DNA of 64,000 nucleotides from Phallusia mammillata (lineage: Eukaryota; Chordata; Ascidiacea; Phlebobranchia; Ascidiidae), in the NCBI GenBank assembly GCA_003260075.1, contig QLIY01000759.1:1-64000 (forward strand), written 5' to 3'. This document shows positions 47,700 through 58,395 of this stretch, piece after piece. The position numbers were made by a program, and so were the translations under genes. Positions within the stretch are counted from its first letter, which is position 1. Each line of letters begins with the position of its first letter. The notes under the pieces were generated by a model. It made no database searches and was not told where the DNA came from. It saw nothing but the letters and a program-made list of their open reading frames with translations.

Positions 47700-48060
47700 C
47701 AAGTCCATTCTCGTGAAATGTCGCTTGTTTCGGTTTTGTTTTTGTTGCCAAATTGTTAAAATCCAAAATTGTTTCTGACATTGTTGAACATTCCTTCGGG
47801 CTAATACAATTGGGACTAGGGAAATAACATAAATGGGTAAGAAATCGATGGGTAATGTAAACTAAACTTCGTAGCAATGTGCCCCCCCCCCTCGCTTGTT
47901 TCGGTTTTGTTTTTGTTGCCAAATTGTTAAAATCCAAAACTGTTTCTGACATTGTTGAACATTCCTTCGGGCTAATACAATTGGGACTGGGGAAATAACA
48001 TAAATGGGTAAGAAATCGATGGGTAATGTAAACGAAAATTCGTAGCAATGTTCCCGACAT
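47700..48060. other. ~165-bp segment duplicated across a 10-C linker
   Basis: Ten C at 47882-47891 separate 47710-47880 from a near-identical copy at 47892-48052. The reverse strand is open through both copies because their lengths keep frame, but the open frame is a product of the join. No start context, splice site or family similarity supports a gene. Confidence 0.6.
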
Positions 48061-48261
48061 ATCAATGTAATGTTTGCGTCAGACTTATGGGAAACCCTGA
48101 GACGATGTGGGCTTCCGAAAACTGAATGTGCCGGTAATCATCTGCTAACAAGAGATCGCCGAACCAAAGTCCACTGTTTCAAGGACAATTTGATGGAGAC
48201 GAGCCACTCAACAACTACAGCACAAACTGTCCAACCTAGATTGCAGAAGTAACAAGACAAA

Positions 48262-50041
48262 ATGGTAAAAATAATATGTGCGGGTTTGCCAAAAACTGGA
48301 ACCAAATCTTTGACAGCTGCTCTTCATACTCTTGGCTACAAAAAGAGTAAGTTCTGTTGCATTTGTGTTTTTGTTGTTATTGTTTTTAACTTTTCGTGAT
48401 AGTACGTGCCTAAAAATACCCAACCGAAAGCAATGTAGTGTATGCGTTAACTTTGGTATCACGGTGCCAAACCAGTACGCAGGTAATTTTAGATTTTTAT
48501 CTTCGAAAACTTTGACTGTAAGGCATGTATACATTATAATTTAAAACAATTTTCAATTACCGACGTGTGCAACATGCTTCTGCCATGAGTCTAAGTCTAC
48601 AAGACATAAGAAAGATTGGTAGTATCGATTCCCATTTGTGCTTTTTTAAATCGGGTTTAGCTGATCTAACCCATTTCATTTAACTAAAAAACATTAACAA
48701 ATACACCCAGTCTATGTTTCAACCGGGAACTCTGTCTCATAAATAAAAATGCACTAACTTTAAGTGATTGTCAGCGCCAACAGAACCACCAATTAAATCG
48801 TTAAATACAAATCTTGTATTATTATACAATCGAATTTAAATGAAAATAAAAACGAAAAGTTTAAATGATCGAAACATAATGAGCCATTTCAACACATTTG
48901 AGAAAACGAACAAAATTACTAAAATTGTTGGCTCTTATATTTCTAGTCTACGATTACTTGGAGCACATAGATATGTTTATGGACGATTATCAACGATTTT
49001 TTGATGGAACAATGCCGTTGTCAAAAATATTGGATAAGTATGAAGAGCACGGAGTGGAATGCCTTGTTGATATGCCACCCTCGTTTCTGTTTGAAGAATT
49101 TTACAAGCGCTGGCCCGATGCAAAGGTTAGCTTCGTTTACACGCAACTGTGACTCTGTTATGTCAGCAATAACTAAATATGTTAACATTGAACAAAAAAA
49201 ACAGGTTATTTTGACCGTTCGAGAAGAAGATGCATGGTACGTTAGCATTAAAAAGATGAATGACGCCATAATGTCAGATTATTACTGGATGACTTATCTT
49301 TCTCAAGTGTCCAAAAAGTTTGACATATTCATGAGACAACTCTACCAATACATGTTTGTAAGTAGTCATTAAATTTGTGATCATTCTAATGCAAACAAAG
49401 CAGTGATTCACGTTTTTCACTGAACATCCTTCATGTATTTTTATGCGAGAATTTGGGAATATACAGCACCAAAACGCGATAATACTTAGGGGAAATTTAC
49501 GTCACAATGAATCAACAAATGGCTGTCTATTTAACAATAGATCAAAAAAACACTTTTAATGTCATTTTAGTCTCGTAACTATTTAATGCTAATTGGCCTA
49601 CTACTGTCGCCAACCGGAATCCAAGAATTTTTTGTAAGTTATTTCGTGTAAACAACAGGGATGTGGGCTTGAAAAATCTTGGCTATGGAGGATTCATTAC
49701 AGACGCCACAACGCTTACGTGGAAAAAGTTATTCCGCCCAAAAACCTTTTGATACTTGACGTTGGCAAGGTAGGGAAGGTGTTTAAAGTTAAACAATGAC
49801 AATTTGAAATAAAACTTAAATTTTAAAGGGATGGAAACCGCTTTGCAACTTTTTGGATGTAGACATACCGGACGTGGATTTTCCATTCGTAAATGCGGCT
49901 GGTTCGAAAGGCAACATTATAGAAAGATTGATCACCACAACGAACATAGCTAAACAAGCCAGATACGAGATTATAATGCGGTTGATTTTTATTGGAATTA
50001 TCTGCTCAGTTTTCTTCTATGCAATATATAGCTGTTTTTGA
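48262..50041 (+). CDS. Sulfotransferase-fold protein with C-terminal membrane anchor (complete)
   Basis: Six exons, phase-consistent: 48262-48346, 48947-49125, 49205-49357, 49571-49633, 49659-49769, 49829-50041; 239 residues. The N terminus 'KIICAGLPKTGTKSLTAAL' is the P-loop-like 5'-phosphosulfate (PSB) motif of the Sulfotransfer_4-type family. 'VILTVREEDAWYVS' matches the 3'-phosphate (R-x-x-x-x-W-x-x-S) motif. 'CLVDMPP' and 'KNLLILDVGKGWKPLCNFL' fit the later core; the latter resembles the L-G-W-x-P-L-C-x-F-L block of the family. Enzymes of this fold move sulfate from PAPS to a hydroxyl or amine; the acceptor cannot be told from sequence. Residues from about 214 form a hydrophobic segment 'LIFIGIICSVFFYAIY' at the very end, suggesting a tail-anchored protein. 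No signal peptide. Start chosen at the only ATG ahead of the motif in frame. Confidence 0.85.
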
Positions 50042-50176
50042 ATATTTCAATTTCTACTCATATTTTTATATTTTTACGCTTCATATGTACGATGAGCAGA
50101 TATATCATCGTTTTTTTGAAATTTAGGCAGGCAAAAACATTTTCTGAAAAATACATCAAGACAGTCAAGAATACAC

Positions 50177-50715
50177 GTCATTGTGTCTTTGACCCAATTG
50201 CATATTTTTTGGTTTGCCAAACTGCAGCTTTATTGTGGTATACATGGCTCTATTACCCACTAGGCAAAGTGAGCACATGCTCAGAGCATTAGTAGAAAGC
50301 GCACCACAGAAAAAGACGAATCTTCAGGGATGTCCCTTTATTTAAATGTGCCGCCAAACCGTTTTCTTTTTCGATTGATGTACGTCGGCTTGTATAAAAA
50401 TGTAAATTTTATTACAACAATTTTGCCTTCAATTTTGCCTAATTTTCCCCCCCCCCACGTCATTGTGCCTTTGACCCAGTTGCATATTTTTTGGTTTGCC
50501 AAACTGCAGCTTTATTGTGGTATACAGGGCTCTATTACCCACTAGGCAAAGTGAGCACATGTTCAGGGCTTTAGCAGAAAGCGCACCATCTTCAGGGATG
50601 TCCCTTTATTTAAATATGCCGCCAAACCGTTTTCTTTTTCGATTGATGTACGTCGGCTTGAATAAAAATGTAAATTTTATTACAACAATTTTGCCTTCAA
50701 TTTTGCCTAATTTTG
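50177..50715. other. Allelic duplication around a 10-C linker
   Basis: 50177-50446 and 50457-50715 are the same sequence with substitutions (gtgtctttg versus gtgcctttg; acatggct versus acagggct) and a ~14-base indel, separated by ten C at 50447-50456. The pattern is what two haplotypes of one locus would give. Non-coding. Confidence 0.75.
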
Positions 50716-50890
50716 CTTATTTCGCTCGCCACAAATCAACCCACCATCTACGAGCTATCACTGTATTGGCAACCAAAATTCTAAAAGCTTTTTAGGGTCA
50801 CTAAAAAATTAAATCTGGCTCTTATATGGTATGAAATTGCTGGAGTGTAAGTTTGATGCTAAATAGCGGATAAATTTCACAGTATAACAT

Positions 50891-51992
50891 ATGACACAAG
50901 ATGCACCTTTTTTCAACCATAGATGCCTTAGGTACAATGTGTTGCCTCGGTCGCTTCGGTTTAGATCGCCTCATAATTCGGCAGCGGGTAAAAAGATAAT
51001 GTGGAAATGTGGAATGGCCTTCATTCGACTGCGCATAGGCCTCTCTCATCATCAGATAAGGGAATGCTCTGAGCTCTCAGAAGAGCTTTTGCGCAGATTA
51101 GCCGCAATTCTTTCACACCATCACATGTGTCGCTTTGAATTGTATGTTAAATCGGGTAACGAAGCCCTTCAACGTCAACTCACGATTAACACGGAACGTC
51201 ATCTTTGTTCGAATGCCCCAAAACGCAAGGAAGCCACCCCCCCCCCCTTAAATCTGGCTCTTATATGGTATGAAATTGCTGGAGTGTAAGTTTGAGGCTA
51301 AATACCGGATAAATTTCACAGTATAACATATGACACAAGGTGCACCTTTTTTCAACCATAGATGCCTTACCCCCCCCCCTTAAATCTGGCTCTTATATGG
51401 TATGAAATTGCTGGAGTGTAAGTTTGATGCTAAATAGCGGATAAATTTCACAGTATAACATATGACACAAGATGCACCTTTTTTCAACCATAGATGCCTT
51501 AGGTACAATGTGTTGCCTCGGTCGCTTCGGTTTAGATCGCCTCATAATTCGGCAGCGGGTAAAAAGATAATGTGGAAATGTGGAATGGCCTTCATTCGAC
51601 TGCGCATAGGCCTCTCTCATCATCAGATAAGGGAATGCTCTGAGCTCTCAGAAGAGCTTTTGCGCAGATTAGCCGCAATTCTTTCACACCATCACATGTG
51701 TCGCTTTGAATTGTATGTTAAATCGGGTAACGAAGCCCTTCAACGTCAACTCACGATTAACACGGAACGTCATCTTTGTTCGAATGCCCCAAAACGCAAG
51801 GAAGCCACAAATGCAACCGGAACGCTTCAGAAGAAAAATTGGGTCGTTAATCTGTCCAGCTATCAGCCGAACGAAGTGGAGCTAAAGCTTCTGCAACTAG
51901 GAACCAACTTTGCAGTTGCACCAAAAACAGTCCGAAGGCAAGTATGTCGGCCTGTGTTGAAAAGGTATATATTCTTTGTCGATGCATGTTAA
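50891..51992 (+). pseudogene. Penelope N-terminal region, partly triplicated by linkers
   Basis: The best copy runs from 51462 to about 51970 and is rich in Arg, His and Leu ('LSHHQIRECSELSEELLRRL'). 50812-51236 and 51248-51369 are partial repeats of its start behind C linkers. It lies where Penelope elements carry their variable N-terminal part ahead of the RT core. No known enzymatic motif. Confidence 0.6.
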
Positions 51993-52133
51993 AACTTTAA
52001 TACAAAGCAAGCTAGTTAATTGTATTAAAACTCACAGGGGCATTCCTTGTAATCTTACGACATCCGAGCGTCGTGCAGTCACAGATCTCAAAGCCAATGA
52101 TGACATTACTATTTCTACCCGTAATAGTTTTTT

Positions 52134-53233
52134 TTGGACCGCAAGGTTTATGACGACAAAATTCAAGAGCTTTTGCACGACTCAAGCACGTACAAGAAAC
52201 TGCCACGTTACCCGACCCGAAGAACGGGACAAGTTCTCAACAAGTTTGTTAGTGCTTTGAAGAAATGCATTTCCGATGCGATGTTTCACCTGCACAGTAC
52301 AGATGGTTCTGCTCCACGGTTATATGGACTGCCGAAAGTCCACAAGAAGAATGTGCCCCTTCGTCCGATCGTGTCGTTTATTGGAAGCCCCACTTACAAC
52401 CTAGCCAAATATCTAGCTCGACTTTTAGCACCGTTGGTCGGAAACACGGAATTTGCCGTCAGAAATTATGCAGAGTTTGTGAAAGATTTGAAAGCGCAAC
52501 ATCCCCCCCCCCCGATGATTACAGCCCTAAAGACAGGACCACATGGACTCATGAAGACATTCACAGGGGGCTTGAGATTTGCTTGGAACAAACATACTTT
52601 AGATGCCCCCCCCCCTTTACCAACGTACCAATCGATCTAGCATTGGAGATAACGGAGTCTCGTATACTCGATGATTACAGCCCTAAAGACAGGACCACAT
52701 GGACTCATGAAGACATACACAGGGGGCTTTAGATTTGCTTGGAACAAACATACTTTAGATGCAGAGGTTCCTTTTATAAACAAATGTATGGCACGGCCAT
52801 GGGCTCTCCTGTGTCAGTGGCCGTTGCCAATATGGTCATGGAGTCTGTGGAGGAACGTGCCTTGCAAACTTTTGCCACACCACCACGGTTTTGGCGACGG
52901 TATGTAGATGATACATTCTGTATCATTGATAAACACCAGGTAACAGAGTTTCTGCGACATTTAAACAATGTGCAACGAGGTGCAACGAGCACTATGGAAT
53001 TGGAAAGCAAGAACAGTCTTCCGTTTCTAGATGTGGAAATTTTGAAAGCGGCGGATGGTAAACTCTCCTCGCGTGTGTACCACAAGCCGACCAGTACCAC
53101 GCGCTATTTACACGTTAAATCCCATCATCCATTAAACCAGAAAAGGGCTGTTGTCAAAGCACTTAAAGACCAGGCCGTACACTTGACGACAGACCCTGCA
53201 TTGCTCCAAACGGAATTGCACAGAGATAAATGA
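52134..53233 (+). pseudogene. Penelope reverse transcriptase, fragmented
   Basis: Early motifs are 'LYGLPKVHK', 'PLRPIVSFIGSPTYNLAKYL' (to about 52500), then F-T-N-V-P-I-D near 52616 (catalytic Asp block), 'YGTAMGSPVS' near 52790 and 'RRYVDDTF' near 52900 with the catalytic Y-V-D-D, followed by 'LPFLDVEI'. All blocks of the RT active site are present but in different frames or copies because of linkers. The reading ends at a stop at 53231-53233, created by a one-base shift; in the next frame the sequence continues to the endonuclease. Confidence 0.85.
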
Positions 53234-53369
53234 GGCCCTGCGGTTAAATGGCTACCCGAACTGGATTCTCCGTGATGATAAAAAGGTTTCACGGAAACAG
53301 ATCCAGTACAAAGAACGTGCCTTCGTCACCTTACCTTACATACCAGGGTTAACAGATATAATCCGTCGT

Positions 53370-53768
53370 ATGTTGACCGATTTCGGTGTATCGGTTGGGG
53401 TCAAACCAGCAAACACCCTACGTCAGATTCTGTCGCACCCAAAAGACCCGCTAGATCCTACTGCGACAAGGGGTGTGGTGTATGCTATACCGTGCGGAAA
53501 GTGTGACGAAATTTACATCGGTGAGACGGGCAGAAGTCTAAATACGCGCAGGAAGGAGCACGAAAGGGATGTGGGCAAGAATGATGCTAAGAAATCAGCG
53601 TTAGCAAACCATTCAGCTACTCACCACCTCAGCATTAATTTTTCTGCTGCTCAGGTGTTGGTGAAGGAAACTGATTATCACAAGCGAAGTTTCCTAGAGT
53701 CTTGGAGCACCCATTCACATGCCAACACAATGAACGTTAACACAGATGTTCTAATGCCGATAAATTAA
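53370..53768 (+). CDS. Penelope GIY-YIG endonuclease domain
   Basis: Open from before 53370 to TAA at 53768. It contains 'GVVYAIPCGKC' (GIY-like strand, V-V-Y), 'EIYIGETGRSLNTRRKEH' (YIG strand with the downstream Arg and His) and a final 'ESWSTH' with the family's conserved acidic residue. The C-x-x-C between the two strands is the usual metal-binding feature of Penelope endonucleases. The domain looks complete. Confidence 0.85.
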   Translation: MLTDFGVSVGVKPANTLRQILSHPKDPLDPTATRGVVYAIPCGKCDEIYIGETGRSLNTRRKEHERDVGKNDAKKSALANHSATHHLSINFSAAQVLVKETDYHKRSFLESWSTHSHANTMNVNTDVLMPIN

Positions 53769-53917
53769 TATCGGGCGCTTTTACAGCACTGAGCTTGTGT
53801 TATCATTGCGTTGGTGCGAGTTTGCAGCCGCGCGATCTTGTTGTCGCTGTTTTTTGTAAATGTGTTTTGCATTTTGTCGATTTATAAGAATTTTGCCCTG
53901 CAAGATTTGTCATTATC

Positions 53918-53950
53918 CTGATGAAGGCGTCTTGTACAGGACGTCGAAGC
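53918..53950 (+). ncRNA. Hammerhead-like ribozyme remnant
   Basis: CTGATGA at 53918-53924 is followed by a six-pair stem (GGCGTC 53926-53931 with GACGTC 53940-53945, one G-T) closed by an 8-base loop, then GAA at 53946-53948. This resembles a hammerhead core, a motif known from Penelope-like elements. Deviations: one extra A before the stem and G instead of A after GAA, so activity is doubtful. Confidence 0.35.
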
Positions 53951-53990
53951 GTCGATTGTTTACAATAAAACTGCTGGATGAGCAATACTT

Positions 53991-55214
53991 ACATTGCTGT
54001 GTCAATTCTTAATCGCCATTAGTGCAAGTTATCGTAAAATCTTTGACCCATAAATTGTTTTGCTACTTCCATCATTAGGTATTTTATGGTTGTGGTGCTC
54101 CACAAGTTGAAAAAAAATGAAAAAAATGACGTCCTAGGACTAGGTTAACCCACCATTGCCGTTACACAAACAAGGCTATAGCCTAAGCTCGATTAATAAT
54201 TTTTACACAAGTTAAAAACATTTTAACACAAGTTTAACACAACTGTTTACATTCAACGTTGACTTGACATTTTACTAGTTTTATGAAACGTTTAACGTTT
54301 ATAATCTTTACAAAATTTCGGAGTTGTTTAAAATGGTAAGTGATACCGGACCATCTTTGCAGTTTGCACTTACAGTAGTCTATAGCCTGAAGTTTGCAAA
54401 AAATGCAGGTTTTGACATAAATTTCGTTCAGAATGAAAACACAACATTTAAGCCAATTTGAACATTAAGATATTTTAATTCATGATGTTTAAATTTCTGA
54501 TGCTAGCAAATTGTATTTGTTAAAATCAGTACACTCCCTCTTGATTACAAGATTTTGACGATGCTTGCAATTGAAAAAGACAAGATTACAAGATTTTGAC
54601 TAAGCTTGCAATTGAATAATTTCATCGATCAAACATTTCGTCCACAAAGTTTAGTAACGCTTACGTCCAACGGCCTAGTGTACTGATACACAAAATAGTC
54701 CCACACAAATAGGTCGAAAACCTTATTTTACCTTGTGGGCTATTTTGCAACAACCAAAAAATATCATGTGTTTCTCATGGAAATAGAAATCTTAATAGCA
54801 GTATTGTACAAACAATATTTTTTTACTTGTTTCGGACTACATGAAACACACAAAACTCAGACAAACGGCTACTGATCTTCTCCGTTAATTGTACGCTTAA
54901 AAAAATTCTTAGAAATAATGTAAACGTATAATTTACTTAATAATATGTGCCAGTTAATTTTACCAGATGGGTGGCCATACCGGTAATTTTTTTGTTAGTT
55001 TAATAGGCGGATTTGATGGCCTAAATTGTTTCCTTTGTATTCGTAATTGTCCGACTGAAAGGCGACAATAGTCGAAAAAACTTAGAAGTTAATCATGACA
55101 GGGACGTCTAAATTTAATGCCGCGGGCAATTGATTGACACGTGTAGGCTAGTACAAAAAACTGCTGCAACATACCACAAGTGTGTTAGTCCGTGCTGCTG
55201 GTGACAGGAACAAG
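53991..55214. other. Intergenic, no feature recognised
   Basis: AT-rich, no splice-bounded reading frames. A short imperfect direct repeat of 'acaagattttgac' and 'gcttgcaattgaa' occurs at 54548-54617. The promoter of the ER protein gene should lie at its right end, but no convincing TATA box was found. Confidence 0.4.
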
Positions 55215-57484
55215 ATGAAAGTTTTCAAAATATTTTTAATCGTCGTGGTCATTTTGTGGCCCTCTGCGGTTAGTAAATATAAAAATACTGGCGTTAAGAC
55301 TTTTTTTGCGCTGAAACTTATGTTTACTTACACTGTTACAGGCAAAGGAAACAAGAAAAAGTCTTAACATGGACCCTATTGACGTGTCAGTGTGGAATTT
55401 GCCGTTAGATGAAAAATATCCAACAACAGTTGAACTAGACAAGGATAACTTTGAACAATTGTTGTTACGAAATGACGACGCTTGGATAATATTATTTCAC
55501 AAAGGAACTATAAGCAAGTAAACAAATTAATTTTATAATTAACAAACTCAGTGCTTAAATGCGTTTAAGCATATCTAGGCTAGGCTACTGTACATAAATA
55601 CTGCACATAATACTAAAGTCCAATCATGTCATAAAGTTTCAGTACGATTTGCTGTGATTGGTAATATTGAAACTGAAACATATACGTATGATTTTGATAG
55701 AAAATGGATAAGCCACGCAAAGTATTTAAAAGGGGCAGTGTGGCATGGGACTGTCGACGTTCGGACAAACAATGAATTAGCCAGTACATGGGTAAGTGTT
55801 ACTTGTTTGGATATTCAAGTTAAATAAATGTAGGCCAAACGTAGAAGCCAATACTGGTAGTCGGGCCACAGAAGTTATATATGTGCGTACCCAAACCTGT
55901 GTGATAATACCACTGTTGCATGCCATTGAAACAAGGTGGTTGGCTAACATCATCGTCATTTTAGTCTTTAAAGACTCTACTGAATCACTGTCCGTCGACT
56001 TCAAATTGCATTACGTTTTCTAGGTTCCAAACTTCCTTACTGATGAATCGGAATCAACAACGTCGATTGTGTTTCCTTTTGGCAAGAAGGAAAAAGTGAA
56101 GGTGTCGCTGTCTAAAACTGCACATCAATTTGATTCAACGAAAAAAGCACAACAAAATATCGTGTCAACGAGTTCCATCGTATTTCCGGAATTAGACTTT
56201 TCTAATCAGAGAATTAAATTCTTTCATGATTGGGTTATTTCCACATATTACAAACCACCAAGATCCAGGTATGATGTACCGCTACGAAATGATTACACGT
56301 TTAGTAAGTTTTCCAGCTATCCTAATATTATAAGCTTACATTCCGTTAAATCAACTTAAGTTTTAACATAGGCTATACCATCCACTACGATTGTAGCGAT
56401 ACAACCTAAATAAATTGTCTTTCTCGAAAATGCAATAAAGCTATTGGGCAAATAATCGAAAACTTTGCGAACACATGGCAGTAGTTTCGGGCTAACCACT
56501 TGGTCATTCCCATTTAGGTTTCCGGTACTCTGCCTTACCGATGAAGAAAATCCTCCGCCAGTGTTACACACCCTGCAACTATACTTCAAGGAACATTTTT
56601 CTTTTGGAACAGTTTACAAGAAAGACGTAGCATCACTTCGCACTCGATTTCGTGACATACCGGAACCTGGGGTAATTTTTAGTGCCAGCTGGTGTAATAA
56701 AATAGTAACTAACGTTTTTCAATTTTAACATGCCCTTTCGGGACTAACGTTGTTTTAGTCATAGTCATTTGTTTTCCGGTATTCTAGTTTTAGATCCTTT
56801 CGAGATATAATGAAGGTGTCTTATACATCAGTAATTGATAACTGTGAAACAAAACAATAATGTCGAATATTTATCAGATGTATCCACACTTTCTGATATT
56901 ACTGGGCCGTGAGCCAAGTAAAAAGGAATATGAAGCGGGAAAAACCGGTTTATTTTTCGACGTCTTTCCGTTCATTGAAAAAAAGTACGGAAACCCATCC
57001 GACTTCACCGCGATCGTAAAATTCTTGTTTACTGCCAACGAAGACTACCGGAAGGTAAGCTGATTTTGAGGGATTTGTTGGTTTGCCTTTTTTGTAAGTA
57101 TAAAAGATAATGTACGAAACTGTAGTAAGTAGTGGGTCCATACAAAATAGGCTACGCAATAAAGTCACATATTCTAGTCATGTTGGTGTTGCTACATATT
57201 TTTGCCTTGTATAAATTCTTCCCCACTATAGGTTTCCAGCAAAAATGGTTTTAAATTCTGTGACATATAGCTTCGTTTAACTTGGACGTGTAGCTGCGCA
57301 ATAAGAACTTACCAAATAAAATAAATATTGTATTACACCAACGATTTTGCAATTGCAGGATCTCCCCGGCAGACGACCTGACGAATCGCCAGAAATGAGC
57401 AAAATGGAGTCAGTAAGAAAAGCGTTGCGGCGACGAGTTCAAATGAAACGCGTGCCAAAGCGAAGTCAAAAGGAAGAACTTTAG
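55215..57484 (+). CDS. ER-lumen protein with thioredoxin-like segments and KEEL tail
   Basis: Eight exons: 55215-55268, 55342-55513, 55643-55791, 56024-56268, 56518-56671, 56794-56817, 56878-57054, 57359-57484; about 366 residues. Residues 1-18 form a signal peptide (K-V-F-K-I-F-L-I-V-V-V-I-L-W). The C terminus is K-R-S-Q-K-E-E-L, a KDEL-type retrieval signal, so the product should stay in the ER lumen. Residues about 45-125 look thioredoxin-like ('NFEQLLLRNDDAWIILFHKG', then 'ISHAKYLKGAVWHGTVDV'). A second such segment may lie at 'RFPVLCLTDEENPPPVLHTL' onward. No C-x-x-C redox site is visible, so oxidoreductase activity is unlikely; a chaperone or scaffold role is inference. Exon 2 needs a GC donor (A|GCAAGT at 55514) to keep frame. 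The exon 6 donor (gtctta) is weak and uncertain. AATAAA at 57559. Confidence 0.75.
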
Positions 57485-57558
57485 TTGAATCGGGCATTGT
57501 CGTTCAAATTTATTTTGTGTTCGCAAATTTAAGTTATTCCACGGAGCAATAGTCAATT

Positions 57559-57564
57559 AATAAA
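57559..57564 (+). promoter_or_regulatory. Poly(A) signal of the ER protein gene
   Basis: AATAAA 75 bases after the TAG at 57482-57484. Confidence 0.6.
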
Positions 57565-57798
57565 GAAGTAAAACACGTAAATTAGCTTTTTGAATCTATT
57601 GCAAATTATAGGGTTGTAGTGGTGACAGTATAGATAAAGAGAAAAAATGTCAGGAAGCGCCGAAGAAAAAAAGTGCAGTGGTTTGGTTGTGTTTGACATC
57701 GCACAAATACTTGGAACTTCACAAATTGTTGTAAAGCGATAACTTCTTCCACTGTTATGTCACATGCGATAAGCAGTTCAATATTTCACAGGAACACA

Positions 57799-58197
57799 TT
57801 AATGTGCTTCACCAGTGAAGTTCTTTCGAGCCGATTTTGGTGATGAAGACATTCGCCGTGTTTGTTTCTCCGCAAGTAAATGAAGAAATTGTGAAGATAA
57901 AATACGTCCTGTGGAGTTTGATCTCCTGTGATCCCGAGAAATCACTTCAGAATTAGAGCTAAGATTAACAACATTGTCACTTGTTTGTTTTTGAATTCCA
58001 TCCATAGATTTTCGACTTCGATTGGTAATCCAGTTGTTCTGAAACGTTTGCTAGGATTAGCGAACTATCAATTGGTTTTGGTACATGCACACACATACTA
58101 CCTCAAATCTGTTTAATGTCTGCAACATCTTTGGATGCAAAATTTCCTTCACAGTATCACCAACACTTTTTTCCAGATCATCAGATAAACATTCTTC
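57799..58197 (-). CDS. Two 3'-terminal exons of a reverse-strand gene
   Basis: Exon 58197-58102 (32 codons, phase 0 at both ends, 'SVGDTVKEILHPKMLQTLNR') and exon 58050-57799 ending in TAA. The last exon is rich in Ser, Arg, Asn and Gln and looks disordered. It may be the end of the gene whose exons lie at 59611-62555: joining them needs either a non-consensus donor at 59616 or an exon hidden near the 82-base C run at 59250-59331. If separate, its 5' part is not visible. The helix with V-K-E-I-L-x-x-x-x-L is the only ordered-looking piece. No poly(A) signal was assigned. Confidence 0.55.
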
Positions 58198-58395
58198 CTA
58201 AAAACAATTCATAATTTTGGAGAAAAATTTTTTTTTAATTTATCAGACAACGATTGGTGCACAATAGGTTTGAGAATAATATAAATTGTAATTTTAGATT
58301 TGATAAACTTTTCAATGCAAGAGGTAGTTAAAACATCTGCCAATAACACAAAATCTTTAGTTTTGTAGAAAATGCAAAGACTAAATGCTATACAG

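Larger units (their letters stand above)
50812..53990 (+). mobile_element. Penelope-like retroelement (RT + GIY-YIG), broken
   Basis: In order: an N-terminal conserved region, reverse transcriptase motifs, a GIY-YIG endonuclease, and an untranslated tail with a hammerhead-like motif and AATAAA at 53964. These are the hallmarks of Penelope-like elements, which insert by target-primed reverse transcription. The copy is interrupted by four linker runs (51237-51247, 51370-51379, 52503-52513, 52606-52615) that duplicate pieces of it, by a frame change near 52130, a stop in one copy near 52730 and a one-base frame change near 53220. Whether the underlying element is intact cannot be judged until the joins are resolved. 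An older relative lies at 22463-22611. Confidence 0.88.

Noticed and set aside
47665-48060. 131-codon reverse-strand reading frame
   Set aside because: It is two copies of one ~165-bp segment joined in frame by a 10-C linker; no family similarity or splice context.
48432-48480. Possible Penelope fragment in intron 1 of the sulfotransferase gene (reverse 'VIPKLTHTLHC', like 'IPKLTHKLHC' at 22600)
   Set aside because: The match is only about ten residues, too short to claim.
12140-52761. Tandem duplications flanking C tracts read as a C-tract-directed duplication mechanism
   Set aside because: Tract length (10-11) and strand are constant and the copies differ as alleles do; an assembly linker explains this with no new biology.
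56794-56877. Translation starting at ATG 56860 as a separate gene
   Set aside because: The frame is the continuation of the ER protein exon starting at 56878; stops lie just upstream and the acceptor at 56877 is good.
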